Numbered from the stretch's first letter, positions 12,801 through 23,984 are shown. The stretch: 64,000 nt of DNA from Dama dama (GCF_033118175.1 NC_083681.1:18618001-18682000), one strand, 5' to 3'. Translations and numbers: made by a program. Notes: a model not told the origin generated them from the sequence alone.

Positions 12801-13620
12801 GAGTAATGGAAATAAAAACAAACAAACAAACAAAAAAATGGGACAAAATTAAACTTAAAAGCTTTTGCACAATGAAGAAACTATAAGAAGGTGAAAAGAC
12901 AGCCTTCAGAATGGGAGAAAATAATAGCAAACAAAACAAGTGACAAAGAATAAATCTCCAATATATACAAGCAGTACATACAGCTCAAAACCAGAAAAAC
13001 GAACAACCTAAAGAGGGGGCCAAAGAACTAAACACACGTTTCTCCAAAGAAGACATACAGATGGCTAGTAAAAACATGAAAAGAAACTCAATATTACTTA
13101 TTAGAGAAATGCAAATCAAAACCACAATAAAGTATCATCTCACGCTGGTCAGAATCACCACCATCAAAAGTCTACAGACAATAAATGCTGGAGAGGGTGT
13201 GGGAAAAAGGGAACCTTTTTACACTGTTGGTGGGAATTCAAACTGATACAGTGACTATAGAGAACACTGTGGAGCTTCCTTAAAAAACTGGAAATAGAAC
13301 TTCCATGCAACCCAGAAATCCCACCGCTGGGCATACACACTGAGGAAACCAGAGATGAAAGGGACACATGTACCCCAATGTTCATTGCAGCACTATTTAT
13401 AATAGTTAAGACATGAAAGCAACCCAGGTGTCTATTGGCAGATGAATGGATAAGGAAGTTGTGGTACATATACACAATGGAATATTACTCAGCTATAAAA
13501 GGGAACACATTTGAGTTAGTTCTAATGAGGTTGATGAAACTGGAATCTATTATACAGAGTGCAGTAAGTCAGAAAGAGTGACACAAATACAATATATTAA
13601 TGCATGTATATGGAATTCAG
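9877..13620 (+). pseudogene. L1 ORF2 (endonuclease / reverse transcriptase), broken
   Basis: ORF2p supplies nicking endonuclease and reverse transcriptase for target-primed retrotransposition. From the ATG at 9877 the endonuclease N-terminus reads MGLYLSITTLNVNGLNAP. Later pieces include the RT entry KSLGPDGF/IPGPDGFTSEFY (about 11190), DQVGFIPGMQGFFNI (about 11460), RQGCPLSPLLFNIVLEVL (about 11750), a damaged FADD box (read LQMT/TADDMILY across a frameshift near 11870) and the cysteine-rich C-terminus near 13190. Numerous indels and stops. The normal terminal stop is mutated (GGA ATT CAG at about 13615). Clearly dead. Confidence 0.88.
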
Positions 13621-13997
13621 AAAGACAGTAATGATGACACTATATGCAAGACAGCAAAAGAGACACAGATGTAAAGGCCAGACTTTTGGACTAAGTGGGA
13701 GAAGGTGAGGGTGGGATGATTTGAGAGAATAGCATTGAAACATGTAAATTACTATATGTAAAATAGATGACCAGTGCAACTTCGATGCATGAAGCAGGGC
13801 ACTCAAAGCTGGTGCTCTGCAACAACCCAGAGGGATGGGGTGGGGAGGGAGGTGGCTGGGGGGGTCAGGATGAGGGACACATGTGCACCCATGGCTGATT
13901 TATATCAATGTATGGCAAAAATCATCACAATATTGTAAAGTAACTATCCTCCAAGTTTAGAAAATTAATTAATTTTTTTTAAAAAAGGCCTACTCCA

Positions 13998-14116
13998 TTT
14001 TCCTGGCAGTCCAGTGGTTAGGACTCTGCACTTTTCACTTCTGTGGCCTAGGTTCAATCCCTTATCAGGGAACTAAAATCCCACAAACTGTGTGGTATTA
14101 CCAAAATTAAATAAAT
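13998..14116 (+). mobile_element. CHR-type SINE, short copy
   Basis: Tells: CTGGCAGTCCAGTGGTTAGG, GGTTCAATCCCTTATCAGGG and an AATAAATAAA tail. The flanking duplication AAAG(G)CCT..TCCA occurs at 13984-13997 and 14117-14130. Confidence 0.85.
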
Positions 14117-14199
14117 AAAGCCTCAGTCCATGTTTTACATCAATCCTGTTTCCTCTAGCAAAGGTCATTTTTTGGTAAGTGAATTTTAAGGTTCTTGCT

Positions 14200-15780
14200 T
14201 CATTGTGAAAAAATTTGGAGATGAAGTGATAAGTAAGAAATGGATTTATTTCAAGAGAAACACACTCCATAGACAGCATCTGGGCCATCTCAGAAGGCAA
14301 AAGAGAGGTTTGAAATATAGTTAAATTTTATGGACTGGGTAATTCCATAAGCTAATGAGTGGGAAGATTATTCCAATTATTTTGGGGAAAGGGCAAGGAT
14401 TTCCAGGAACTGGGCCACCACCCACTTTTTGACCTTTCATGGTTGACTTCAGAACTGTCATGCTAATGTATTACAATAAGCAGATAAAGAGGCTCAAGGT
14501 CTATTGGAAGTTGAGTTTTCTACCATTTTGGAACCAGTTGGTTCTAACCAGGTTTTTTCATGTCCTATGGCTCTGACTGGAGAAGGAAATGGTAACCCAC
14601 TCCAGTATTCTTGCCTGGAGAATCCCATGGAGCCTGGTAGGCTACAGTTCACGGGGTCGCAAAGAGTCGGACACGACTGAGCGACTTCACTTTCACTTTC
14701 ACTTTGGCTCTGACATTCTTTTAAAGGTTATTCAAGTTCTCTTCTCTCCTGTTTCAATTTCAGTGGTGTTCTTTCAAATGGACTGGACTCCCATTATCTC
14801 ACTATTTTTGCTTCTGAGTTCATTTTCCCTTGGTGATGTACCCAAAGTGAGGAGCTGTGTGGCCCAGACTCTTGCTAGTACTATTCTTGGGGAGTTGGGG
14901 GGAGGCGCTAATTCACTCTTTGTACCTTCACCAGGTGACCTTGACATAATCAGTAAGTTGTTAGAGATGCTACATAAACTCCTCAAAAATCTCCCCTGGA
15001 AGATCTTTTTTTCTCTCTATGTTGTAATTGTTCAATCCTAAAGGTGTGATATTGTGATATATAATAAGAAATACATATTCAGTCTTCATCCTTCTTTGCA
15101 CAAGCTCTTAAAATTCTTGGAATTTCCTGAATGAGAAGAGAGAAAGGAATGTCTTCTGTAATTCATAACAAACTCCTTTTTAGCCACATCTGAGTTTATC
15201 TTAATGAGATGACTCTTGGAGGTTGGATACTGGTTGTCTGAAGAACCAACCAGTGATCAGAAGGTTAGAACATTCAGCCCCATTCTTTGACCTATGATGG
15301 AAGGGGGTGGATATGGAAATTGAGTTCACTCACCAATGGCAAATGATTTAGTCACTCATTCCTACATAATGAAGCCTTCCCACATATGGTAACCAGAGTT
15401 CAGAGAGCTTTTGGGTTGGAGAACATGTGAAAGTGCTGAGAAGGCCACCTTGAGTAGGCAATGAAATCTCCATGCCTGTTCCTACAAAACCTTGCCTTAT
15501 GCACCTCTTACATCTGACTGTTCCTGAGTTGTATCCTTGTATAATAAATCAGTAATCTAGAATGTAAACTATTTTCCTGAGTTTTGTGAGCCATTCAAAC
15601 AAATTATTGAACCCAAGTAGGCTGTTGCTATTAAGGGAACCCCTATTTTATAGCTGGTCAGTCAGATGCACAAGTGACATTCTGGAGTTTGTGATTGACA
15701 TCTGAAGGAGCATGAGGTAAGTCTTGTGGGGAGTGAGCCCTTTAGCTTGTAGGATCTGATGCTAGTTCTAGGGTAGATAG
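14200..15780 (+). repeat. Ancient LTR-like interspersed repeat (family not named)
   Basis: A long mammalian repeat I recognise by diagnostic blocks but cannot name with certainty: GGGCCACCACCCACTTTTTG (14421), CTCAAGGTCTATTGGAAGTT (14490), CTGAAGAACCAACCAGTGAT (15238), CTGTTCCTGAGTTGTATCCT followed by ATAATAAATCAGTAATCTAG (15519-15560), then TAGCTGGTCAGTCAGATGCA. The AATAAA just after 15540 and the GAGTTTTGTGAG region after it look like LTR polyadenylation architecture. It is interrupted by a Bov-A SINE at 14578-14704. Confidence 0.55.
14578..14704 (+). mobile_element. Bov-A SINE (BOV-A2 first unit) with perfect target-site duplication
   Basis: Runs from TGGAGAAGGAAATGGTAACC through AGAGTCGGACACGACTGAGC to a (CACTTT)n tail. 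The 10-bp duplication TGGCTCTGAC lies at 14568-14577 and 14705-14714. The low divergence suggests a recent insertion. Confidence 0.93.
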
Positions 15781-16095
15781 GATCATAAGTAAAGCACGAG
15801 TATAATATTCATACAGTAGTATAGAAAAACTGTGTTCTTTGTTTGTTCCTTTAGAAGGAGAAGGGAGAGAGTAGGGAATACAGAGACTCAATACTCTGTC
15901 TGCATCATTGTTACCTGCTCCTCACCACAGCCAGTCACCCTGCTGACCCTTGAAGTCCTGAACTAGAGCTGCTACATTTCTGTTTTACATTACAAAAGAG
16001 CCTTCAATGATCCACTGTGAGCAATGGATCAAACTTTCTCTCCCTTGTCCTACTGGAGCATGTTCTTCTATCCCATGCTGAGCTTTCCTTCCCAT
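15781..16095. other. Unassigned spacer
   Basis: Nothing recognised: no reading frame of note and no repeat signature, only a short (GTT)n at the right end that belongs to the following BovB tail. Confidence 0.5.
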
Positions 16096-16456
16096 TGTTG
16101 TTGTTGTTCAGTCTCTAAGTCATGTCTGACTCTTTGTAACCCCAGGGACTGAGGCACACCAGGCTTCCCTGTCCTTCACTATCTCCCAGAGTTTGCTCAA
16201 ACTCCTGTCCATTGAGTCAGTGATGCCATCCAACAACCACATCCACTGTCACCCCCTTCTCCTCTTGCCCTCAATATTTCCCAGCATCAGGGTCTTTTCC
16301 AATGAGTCAGCTCTTCACATCAGGTGGCCAAATTACTGGAGCTTCAGCTTCAGCACCACTTCTTCCTGTGAATATTCAGGGTTGATTTCCTTTAGAATTG
16401 ACTAGTTTGATCTTCTTGGTGACTAAGGGACTCTCAACAGTCTTCTCCAGCACCTG
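16096..16456 (-). mobile_element. BovB 3' end, 5'-truncated
   Basis: Reverse-strand BovB: begins with the TTGTTGTTGTTCAG tail and reads back through the C-terminal region (translated on the minus strand: SLLKLKL.. and FFHIRWPNYW-type antisense). No target-site duplication I can defend. Confidence 0.88.
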
Positions 16457-16884
16457 GTATGGGAAGAACTCTTTCTTCCCTTAACAGATTGTAATCACCT
16501 TATATTTCCCCAAGGATTTTCTATAGGCTTCTCATGGATTTTGCTCCAGTACTTTGAATTCTAGTGCTTTTCTCTCATTTCTGTGATATTACTATGATTC
16601 AGTTATAAAAAGAGCCAACTGTCCTGCTAATCGACTATTATGTCTAAAGTCAAAAGTAGCTTCTGTTCCTTATCAGCACTAAAGTCTCATTTGACCTTTT
16701 ATTTTCAAAACATTTTATACAATAATTCTGTTTCTTCCATCTACTAGCCATTTGATAATGAGCAAGCTAACTTTCTATAATCTCTGATTTTTTTGTCCTA
16801 TCTCATGCAAGATAACATGCAAAATTTTCTGTGAAATGTCTTGTACGAAGTAAATACAGAGTAATTTAAAAGCAGCATAGTGTT
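16457..16884. other. Unassigned spacer
   Basis: A/T-rich DNA, no recognised repeat or gene. Confidence 0.45.
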
Positions 16885-17790
16885 AGCCCTTGCTACTTAA
16901 TGAACTATCCCAAATCTTAGGGGCTGAAGACAGTCTGTTTTTAAAAAATCAAGTGAATAAATTTTAAAGTCTTATTGACCTTATTCAATGATTCATGATC
17001 AGGCAGCATCCACTCTAGCAGATACAAAAGAACTGAGGAACTGTGCAAAATGAAAGACTTCTCCATTCAAAAGGAAGCAGGAACAAGGTAGGTATAGTAG
17101 ACAAAAATCATATTGGTTATGCCGATGTCACTGCAGGGTTTTATCAGACAGATTACCCAACTAGTGTTGATCAGGCAACTCCTGTTTAAGATTCCATTTC
17201 TGGAAGAGTTGAAACTATAAGTGAAGTCTCTGTTGGTGACACAGAGCTTAATATAAGTGATTCCACCTGGGGCCTGTTTGCTTGTTTTTAACAAACCATA
17301 ATCTATTTAGCTCATGATTTTGTCCGTTGGTAATCTGGGCTGGACTCAGCTGAGTTCTTGGAATTGGCTACTGTCAGCTAGAAAAAAAAAGGTGTATTGG
17401 GAATTAAAGTGCTGGGAATTAAAAAGATACTGCCAGATCCAACCACTCTGCAGAACAGCACAAGCCTATCCTAGAAAACAGAGAGGCACATTTTTCTGGG
17501 CCAGCAAGTGGGAGAAAGAGAGAAAGAACAGAACACTGGGCCTCATGTTTCTCATCATCCAGCAGGCTACCTCCAGCTTATTCACTTGGCAGCAAGAAAG
17601 TTTCTACAGTGAGAGCAGAAGTATGTGTGGTCTAGGCTTGGAACTGGCTCAGTGTTTCTTCTGTTGCATGTGACCGACCAAAGCAAGTTATAAAGTCAGT
17701 CCAAACTCAAGGGCTAGAAAAGTAGGCTCCACTTCTTGATGGGAAGAACCGCAAAGTCACATCCAAGGCCTTGGACACAGAGACAAAAGC
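16885..17790 (-). repeat. MLT1-like (ERVL-MaLR) LTR, split
   Basis: The left part (CTTGCTACTTAATGAACTAT then CAAATCTTAGGGGCTGAA) and the part from about 17300 (GCTCATGATTTTGTCCG, AATCTGGGCTGGACTCAGC, then CCAAAGCAAGTTATAAAGTC) are collinear with the reverse complement of MLT1-type LTRs. The segment 16945-17282 interrupts them. Very diverged; the subfamily is not assignable by eye. Confidence 0.5.
16945..17282. repeat. Unclassified interspersed repeat, copy 2
   Basis: Related to 5930-6480 through GATTCATGATCAGGCAGCAT, CTCTAGCAGATA and GATTCCATTTCTGG..GTTGAAACT. It sits inside an MLT1-like LTR. TGTTTTTAA occurs on both sides (16936-16944 and 17283-17291), possibly a target-site duplication, though the motif is low-complexity. 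Confidence 0.5.
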
Positions 17791-17824
17791 AGTCTGTACC
17801 CCTTTTTGCAATCCCCCACCATTG

Positions 17825-18530
17825 GTTCACACAATCTCTGGAGATTAACTGCCTGAGTTTGAAAGCTGGTTCTGTCACTTAATGGTTGTGTGGCCTTGGA
17901 CATTACTTGACCTTTCAGGGCCTCAGTTTCCTCATCTATTAAATGAGGATAATTATAGCACATCATTTTGCTGACAAAGGTCCATATAACCAAAGCTATG
18001 GTTTTTCCAGTTGTTATGTACAGAAGTGAGAGTTGGATCATAAAGAAGACTGAACACCAAAGACTTGACGCTTTCGAATTGTGGTGCTGGAAAAGACTCT
18101 TAAGAGACCCTTAGACTGGATGGAGATCAAACCAGTCAATCCTAAAGGAAATCAACCCTGAATATTCACTGGATATTGGACAATCCTGAATATTCACTGA
18201 TGCTGAAGCTCCAATACTTTGGCCACCTGATGCAAAAAGTCAATTCATTGGAAAAGACTCTGGCACTGGGAAAGATTGAGGGCAGGAAGAGAAGGGGCAA
18301 CAGGGGATGAGATTGTTGGATGAGATCACTTACTCAATGGACATGAGTTTGAGCAAACTCTGGGAAATGGTGAAGGATAGGGAAGCCTGGTGTGCTGCAG
18401 TCCATAGGATACAAAAAGTCAGCACAATTCAGTGACTGAACAACAACAATAGCATATATCTCATAGGGATACTGTGAATTAAATTAGTTGATGCTTTTAA
18501 AGTGCTTAAAGCAGAGCCTGCCACAGGCAT
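17825..18530 (+). repeat. MIR SINE split by BovB
   Basis: The left half ends GGCCTCAGTTTCCTCATCTA followed by AAATGAGGATAATTATAGCA. The right half resumes TCTCATAGGGATACTGTGAA and AAGTGCTTAAAGCAGAGCCT. This is the canonical MIR order with BovB in the middle (17964-18448). Confidence 0.85.
17964..18448 (+). mobile_element. BovB 3' end inserted in a MIR
   Basis: The BovB C-terminal region (frame remnants of PVVMYRSESWIIKKT) and tail AACTGAACAACAACAAT type. It contains a short local duplication of CTGAATATTCACTG at about 18158-18200. The 9-bp duplication ATAGCA(C/T)AT lies at 17955-17963 and 18449-18457. Confidence 0.9.
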
Positions 18531-18589
18531 ATATGTACTTTTCTCTTGTTTTGAAGTTTGTCTTCCCCTTGTCTCTCTCTCCCGCCTTG

Positions 18590-19030
18590 CCTGTGCTCAT
18601 CATGTTTCCTCTTGGACAAGAAATCAATCTCTATCACCCTCCTTCCCCTCATCAAAATTCCACCTATCCCTCAGAAGCTCTGCTAAAAAACAGCACCCTC
18701 CCTTTTTCCTTTTAAGTGGCTTTACTTCTTGCCCCTTTGCACTCCAACATCACTCTTTAATAGCAGTTGTCACATTCTGCCTTCTAGGGAATATATGTTT
18801 ATTCATCCCAAAATAGTAATGAACTCCTCCCTGTTCCAGGCCCAGAATAAAGGGTGATGAACAAGATTTGTAAAGTCCCTGGGCTTATTGGACTACAGAA
18901 GAGGAGAGAATTGTGCATATGTTTATCTATTCTAGATTATACCTCCTGAAGGTGGGGATGAAATCACATTCATTTCTTCATCTTTCACATATAGTAGTCA
19001 CTCAAAAGCTGTTAATTGAATCAAAATATA
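18590..19030 (+). repeat. L2 LINE 3'-end remnant
   Basis: Resembles the L2 3' end: a pyrimidine-rich stretch, GCAGTTGTCACATTCTGCCT, then TCCTGAAGGTGGGGATGAAA and ATAGTAGTCACTCAAAAGCT followed by TTGAATTGAAT repeats. Highly diverged. Confidence 0.5.
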
Positions 19031-19420
19031 TTGAATTGAATTAAATTGAATCTAATGTTACCAAATTGACATTGTTTAGGTCACTAATTAGCTCTCTTCT
19101 TAGTTGCTTATGCCCAGGAAAAGAGCTAGATTGCCTTTAAACCTTCAATAATGTCCTTTCCCAAAACATCTCCACAAGCTTTCCCTATTCAGTCACTGAA
19201 ATTAAGACAGACATTCTCTTCAAAAGGGTTGGCTTCCACAGAAAGGGTTACTTGTATCTCTCCGTAGAGTCTGTGTGAACAAAGCCACTTATCTTCCCCT
19301 TGTGCTACTTCCCATAAGATGAAACTTGTGTCCACAAATCAATATTATAATAGACCATGAAGTTAGGCCACCTGATGCAATATCCCTGTGCCCTGAATCA
19401 CGGAGTATTTTTATGATACT
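19031..19420. other. Unassigned spacer
   Basis: No gene or repeat recognised. Confidence 0.45.
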
Positions 19421-19431
19421 AAGCTTGTATG

Positions 19432-19701
19432 TGGAGAAGGCAATGGCACCCCACTCCAGTACTCTTGCCTGGAAAATCCCATGGATGGAGGAGCCTGGTA
19501 GGCTGCGGTCCATGGGGTCGCTAAGAGTCGGACACGACTGAGCGACTCCACTTTCACTTTTCACTTTCACACATTGGAAAAGGAAATGGCAACCCACTCC
19601 AGTGTTCTTGCCTGGAGAATCCCAGGGACGGGGGAGCCTGGTGGGCTGCCCTCTCTGGGGTCGCACAGAGTCAGACACGACTGAAATGACTTAGCAGCAG
19701 C
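19432..19701 (+). mobile_element. BOV-A2 SINE (complete dimer)
   Basis: Two Bov-A units in tandem, joined by a (CACTTT)n linker near 19550-19570 and ending TTAGCAGCAGC. The duplication AAGCTTGT(A/G)TG lies at 19421-19431 and 19702-19712 and encloses both units, so the pair inserted as one element. Low divergence from the consensus body. Confidence 0.94.
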
Positions 19702-19825
19702 AAGCTTGTGTGAGTGGCTTGAGAAGTGGCTTGTGAAGTCACTGTGGTGGAAGATAAAAGCAAAGTAAATCACAAAATATTATATTAAGAAATCTGTGGT
19801 ATTCTGATTTTTCCTATGACAGTTA

Positions 19826-19912
19826 CTTTTTTAAAAAATTAATGTTTTATTTTAACTGGAGGAAAATTACTTTACAATATTATAGTGGTTTTTGCCAAAC
19901 ATCGACATGAAT
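19826..19912 (-). mobile_element. Very short L1 3' end
   Basis: The reverse complement of the last about 85 bp of a ruminant L1 (ACTTTACAATATTATAGTGG, TTTTGCCAAACATCGACATG) next to an A/T-rich tail on its left side. A severely 5'-truncated insertion. Confidence 0.75.
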
Positions 19913-20704
19913 CTTAGAAATTACCAAATTCTTTCAGAATATTTTTTCTCATTTTTCATGGATTGGGCTGGGAGGGCCTTAAGCACACATATGGTTATGA
20001 ATTTAATACCCCAAAATGGAGCCAAGGGTTGTTATTACTCATATTTAACAAAACAAAGCAAAAGAAATCCGAGGAAGGCTGGGATTCTGAAGGTGTGGGT
20101 TGATCTGTTATCTCTTCATGGACAAAGCTGCTATGGGGAATAAAAGTTCCCAGGAGAGTCTGATCAAGGTCTCTGGTAGAATCTCAAACTAAAGCATCAT
20201 CCAGAGTACCCTGGGCTAGAAAGTGTTAGTTTTTGCCTAACTGCCATGGAGCAAGAACTAAGCTTGTTTTGGGGGTTGGGAAGGAGGCAGAACTGTCAAT
20301 CCATCTCTTGCATCTGGTATTGGGGTGGGGAGAGAGTGAGAAAGAAATGACAAGTAGATTATTCCTTCTATGGAAGGCAGATTTTCAGTTTGATCAATGG
20401 GTGGTAAAAGAAATCTAAATGCAGTCTTATAAGTCTTTAAGAATCTTAGAAGCTTGATGTCTGCAGAGTAACTCAGGGGAATGTGGAGCCTCCAAAGTAA
20501 TACAGTCTTAATCAGATAAATACCCTCTCACCAGTTATTCATTATCAGGATGTCAGTAACAGGATTCAATTGAACAAAGTCCCATAGGTCTCTTGTTTCT
20601 GTGTACCTCCGGTATTTATTTTCCAAAATTTTCATTTCAACATTGCCATCTAGCGTTCAGTTCCCTGATTTACCAAGTCTCAGGTTATCCATTCAAGCAC
20701 TGTT
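19913..20704. other. Unassigned spacer
   Basis: About 790 bp with no recognised gene, RNA or repeat. Short ORFs here (for example 19892-20143) have no protein-like features. Confidence 0.45.
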
Positions 20705-22310
20705 CAACTCTTGCTCATTTTCTCAGTTGTGTCCAACTCTTCCTGATCCCGTGGACTGCAGCATGCCAGGCTTCCCCGTCCTTCACTATCTCCCAGAGTT
20801 TGGTCAAGCTCACGTCCATTGAGTCGATGATGCCATTCAACTATCTCATCTTCTGTTGTTCCCTTCTCCTCCTGCCCTCAGTCTTTTCCAATGAGTTGGC
20901 TCTTCACATCAGGAGGCTAAAGTATTGAAGCTTTAGCTTCAGCATTAGTCCTTCCAATGAATATTCAGGGTTGATTTCCTTTAGGATTGACTGGTTCGAT
21001 CTCTTTGCTGTCTAAGGGTCTCACAAGAGTCTTCTCCAACACCACAGTTTGAAAGCATCAATTCTTTGGTTGATGAAGAATTTCATCGGCTCAGCCTTCT
21101 TTATAGTCCAATTCTCATATCCAGACATGACTACTGGAGAAATCACAGCTTTGACTATATGGACCTTTGTCGACAAAGTGATGTCTCTCCTTTTTAATAA
21201 GCTGTCTAGGTTTATCATAGCTTTTCCTCCAAGGAACAAGAGTCTTTTAATTTCATGGCTGTGGTCACCATCTGCAGTGATTTTGGAGCCCAAGAAAATA
21301 AAGTCTGTCACTATTTCTCCATTGTTTCCCCATCTATTTACCCTGAAGGGATGAGACCGGAAGCCATGATTTTAGCTTTGTGAATGTTGAGTTTAAGGCC
21401 AGCTTTTTCACTCCTCTTTCACCTTTATCATTGGCTCTTTAGTTCCACTTTGCTTTCTGCCATAAGGGTGCTGTCATCTGCATATCTGAGGTTATTCTCC
21501 TGGCAATCTTCATTCCAGCTTGAGCTTCATCCAGCCCAGCATTTTGCATGATGTACTCTGCATATAAGTTAAATAAGCAAGGTGACAATATACAGCCTTG
21601 ATGTACTCCTTTCCCAATTTGGAACCAGTTCATTGCTCCATGTCCAATTCTAACTGTCGCTTCTTGACCTGCATACAGGTTTCTCAGGAGGCAAGTAAGG
21701 TGTTTGGCATTCCCATCTCTTGAAGAATTTTCCACAGTTTGTTGTGATCCACACAGTAAAAGGCTTTAGTGTAGTCAATGAAGTGGAAGCAGATGTTCTT
21801 CTGGAATTCCCTTGCATTTCCTATGATCCAATGGATGTTAGCAATTTGATCTCTGGTTTCTCTGCCTTTTCTAAATCCAGCTTGAATATCTGGAATTTCT
21901 TGGTTCACATACTGTTGAAGCCTAGCTTGAAGGATTTTGAGCTTGACCTTGCTAGCATGTGAAATGGGTTCCATTATGCTGTTGCTTGGACATTCTTTGG
22001 TATTGCCCTTCTTTGGAATTGGAATGAAAACTGACCTTTTTCAGTTCTGTGGCCACTGCTAAGTTTTCCAAATTTGCTGGTATATTGAGTGCAGCACTTT
22101 CACAGCATCATCTTTTAGGATTTGCAATAGCTCAGCTAGAATTCCATCACCTCCTCTAGCTTTGTTTGTAGTAATGCTTCCTTAAGCCCACTTGACTTTA
22201 CACTCCAGGATATCTGGCTCTAGCCATCATGGTTATCCAGGTTATTTAGACCTTTTTTGTACTTCTGTGTATTCTTGTCAACTCTTCTTAATCTCTTCTG
22301 CTTCACCTCT
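20705..22310 (-). mobile_element. BovB LINE, 1.6-kb reverse-strand copy
   Basis: Read on the minus strand it carries RT segments in shifted frames: QAGFRKGRETRDQIANIHWI (about 21880-21840), ATVRIGHGAMNWFQIGKGVH and QGCILSPCLFNLYAEYIM (about 21650-21550), and FLGSKITADGDHSHEIKR (about 21300-21250). The YADD box is degraded (DMQMTAPLWQ). The right end is lost in an A-rich stretch (22365-22400). Dead. Confidence 0.9.
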
Positions 22311-22437
22311 TAGGAAGATCAATATTCTCTACCTTAGAAAGATCTATGACATCTTGTTGAATGCAAAAAAAAAAAACAAAAAAACAAAAAAAACAAAAAT
22401 TTGAATTGTACTATATAACTGTGTACTATGTAGTTCC

Positions 22438-22655
22438 ATGGGCTTACCAGGTGTATCAGTGGTAAAGAATCCACCTGCAATGCAGGAGACACAGGAAGCT
22501 TGGGTTCAATCCCTGGAAGAGCCCCTGGAGGAGGGCATGATCACTCTCTCCAGTATTCTTTCCTGGAGAATCCCATAGACTGAGGAGCCTGGTGGGCTAT
22601 AGTCCAATGGGTCGCAAAGAGTCAGACACAACTGAACAACTATACATGCATGCAC
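22438..22655 (+). mobile_element. Bov-tA SINE
   Basis: The tRNA-like head GGCTTACCAGGTGTATCAGT and GGTTCAATCCCTGG, then the Bov-A body GAGAATCCCATAGACTGAGG, ending near the CATGCATGCACGCATG run. Confidence 0.9.
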
Positions 22656-22860
22656 GCATGTGTGAAAACTTTAATCATACATCCATATACATAAAAATCT
22701 AGAAAAATATTCTTCAAATTATTGATGGTATCTTTGGTTGGCAGGATGTGGGATAATATTTTGTGATTGCCTTATTCTTATCTTTACTTTATCCATTTTC
22801 ATAACAGTAGTGAATCATTTGTGTTAATGAAAGGAAAACTTATTTTAAAAGACCAAATGA

Positions 22861-23089
22861 GGGGACTTCCATGGCAGTCCAGTGATTAAGACCCCACCTT
22901 CCAATGCAAGGACTCAGATTTGATGCCTGGTCAGCAAACTAAGACCCCACATGCCACAGGGCTACTGAGCCCAAACTCTCTAGAGCCCACGCACGGCACC
23001 AAACCTCACTCCACAAAGATTCCACATGCTGCAACTAAGTCCTGACTCAGCCAAGTAAATAAAAGGAATATTCTTCTTTAAAAAAGAAA
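22861..23089 (+). mobile_element. CHR-type SINE
   Basis: GGGGACTTCCATGGCAGTCC, ATTTGATGCCTGGTCAGCAA and CCACATGCTGCAACTAAG, with an A-rich tail. A 13-bp duplication with two mismatches lies at 22848-22860 and 23090-23102. Confidence 0.88.
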
Positions 23090-23244
23090 AAAGAACAAAT
23101 AAGACCCCAGGATGAAAATCCACCCAAAATACATTATTTTCTATAGTTAAATAAATTCAGCAGAAGTTTATTGGGCATCAACTACATACAAGGCATGCTT
23201 TTGATCTTAAAGTACACCTCTAAAATCAGATAATGTCCTTCTAC

Positions 23245-23430
23245 CTTTTAATAAGTATTTACTATGTGTTAGGCACCATGCTGAGTCCTTTGCATTCTAA
23301 ATCTTAATCTTGAAGGTGAAACTACTGAGGCAAGAATGCTGAAGCTCAGAGGAATTAAGTAACTTACCCAAAGTCACAAAGAATATATGAGATTCAAATC
23401 CAAGTGTTTCTCCAAAACCTGCATACTGAA
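23245..23430 (-). repeat. MIR SINE
   Basis: The reverse MIR signature: TATTTACTATGTGTTAGGCA, then GAGGAATTAAGTAACTTACC and CAAAGTCAC. Confidence 0.8.
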
Positions 23431-23504
23431 CCACGGCACAATTTCCTTCCAAGTTTCTAAGAAATTCCCCCACATTATCAAGAAGGGAGGTTTTTGGGTT
23501 TTTT

Positions 23505-23640
23505 TTTAATACTTACTAAGTGTCAGGCACCAGGTTTTGTTTTGTTTTGTTTTTAATGCTTACTAAATGTCAGGCACCATTGTCTAATCTTCATGGGAAT
23601 CTATGAAGTATATATTTCTTACAGTACAACCACACCGTAA
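23505..23640 (-). repeat. MIR fragment with a local duplication
   Basis: ACTTACTAAGTGTCAGGCACCA near 23513 recurs as GCTTACTAAATGTCAGGCACCA near 23558, separated by TTTTG repeats. This looks like a tandem duplication of about 46 bp in a MIR end. Confidence 0.65.
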
Positions 23641-23694
23641 GTAAACAAAAGCCCATCTTTATATGATAACTCTAAGGTCTCAGAGATAATGAAA

Positions 23695-23935
23695 CACGAC
23701 AAAGTGCTGAGCACTTGCTATATGCCAGGACTTGTTCTAAGAGCTTAAGCTGTGTTGACCCCTTTAACAATCCCCTGAGATAATAGGCATGATTATCCTT
23801 CTCATTTTGCAATTGAAGAAAAGGCTCAAAGAGGTTAAATAACTCGCCCAAGATTTAAGTCAGTAAGTAAAAGAGCTAGGATATGAATACAGGTCTGACT
23901 AACTCCAAAGCCCAGACATTTCCCTCAATCTGATG
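23695..23935 (-). repeat. MIR SINE, near full length
   Basis: GAGCACTTGCTATATGCCAG, CCCTGAGATAATAGGCATGA, CTCATTTTGCAATTGAAG, AAGAGGTTAAATAACTCGCC and CCAAAGCCCAGAC follow the reverse MIR order. Confidence 0.85.
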
Positions 23936-23984
23936 CCTCTCTTCACTCAGGGTAGTGATCAACACATATTTCAAATAAATAATT

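Larger units (their letters stand above)
6498..13983 (+). mobile_element. Full-length but decayed L1 LINE
   Basis: About 7.5 kb. It starts with the L1 5' UTR opening (degenerate AAGATGACAC in place of the YY1-like core, then GGACGACTTTCTCCCC). A 2.4-kb GC-richer 5' UTR, ORF1, ORF2 and a 3' UTR of the same type as the inner L1 at 2359-3983 follow. A 14-bp duplication with two mismatches lies at 6484-6497 and 13984-13997. Many stops and frameshifts make it inactive. Its 3' target duplicate abuts a CHR SINE whose own duplications carry the same sequence. Confidence 0.92.

Noticed and set aside
19432..19701. Two independent Bov-A insertions in tandem
   Set aside because: One duplication encloses both and this is the normal dimeric structure of BOV-A2.
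22438..22510. tRNA gene-like segments at SINE heads
   Set aside because: Heads of Bov-tA and CHR elements are tRNA-derived but lack an intact cloverleaf and belong to the SINEs.
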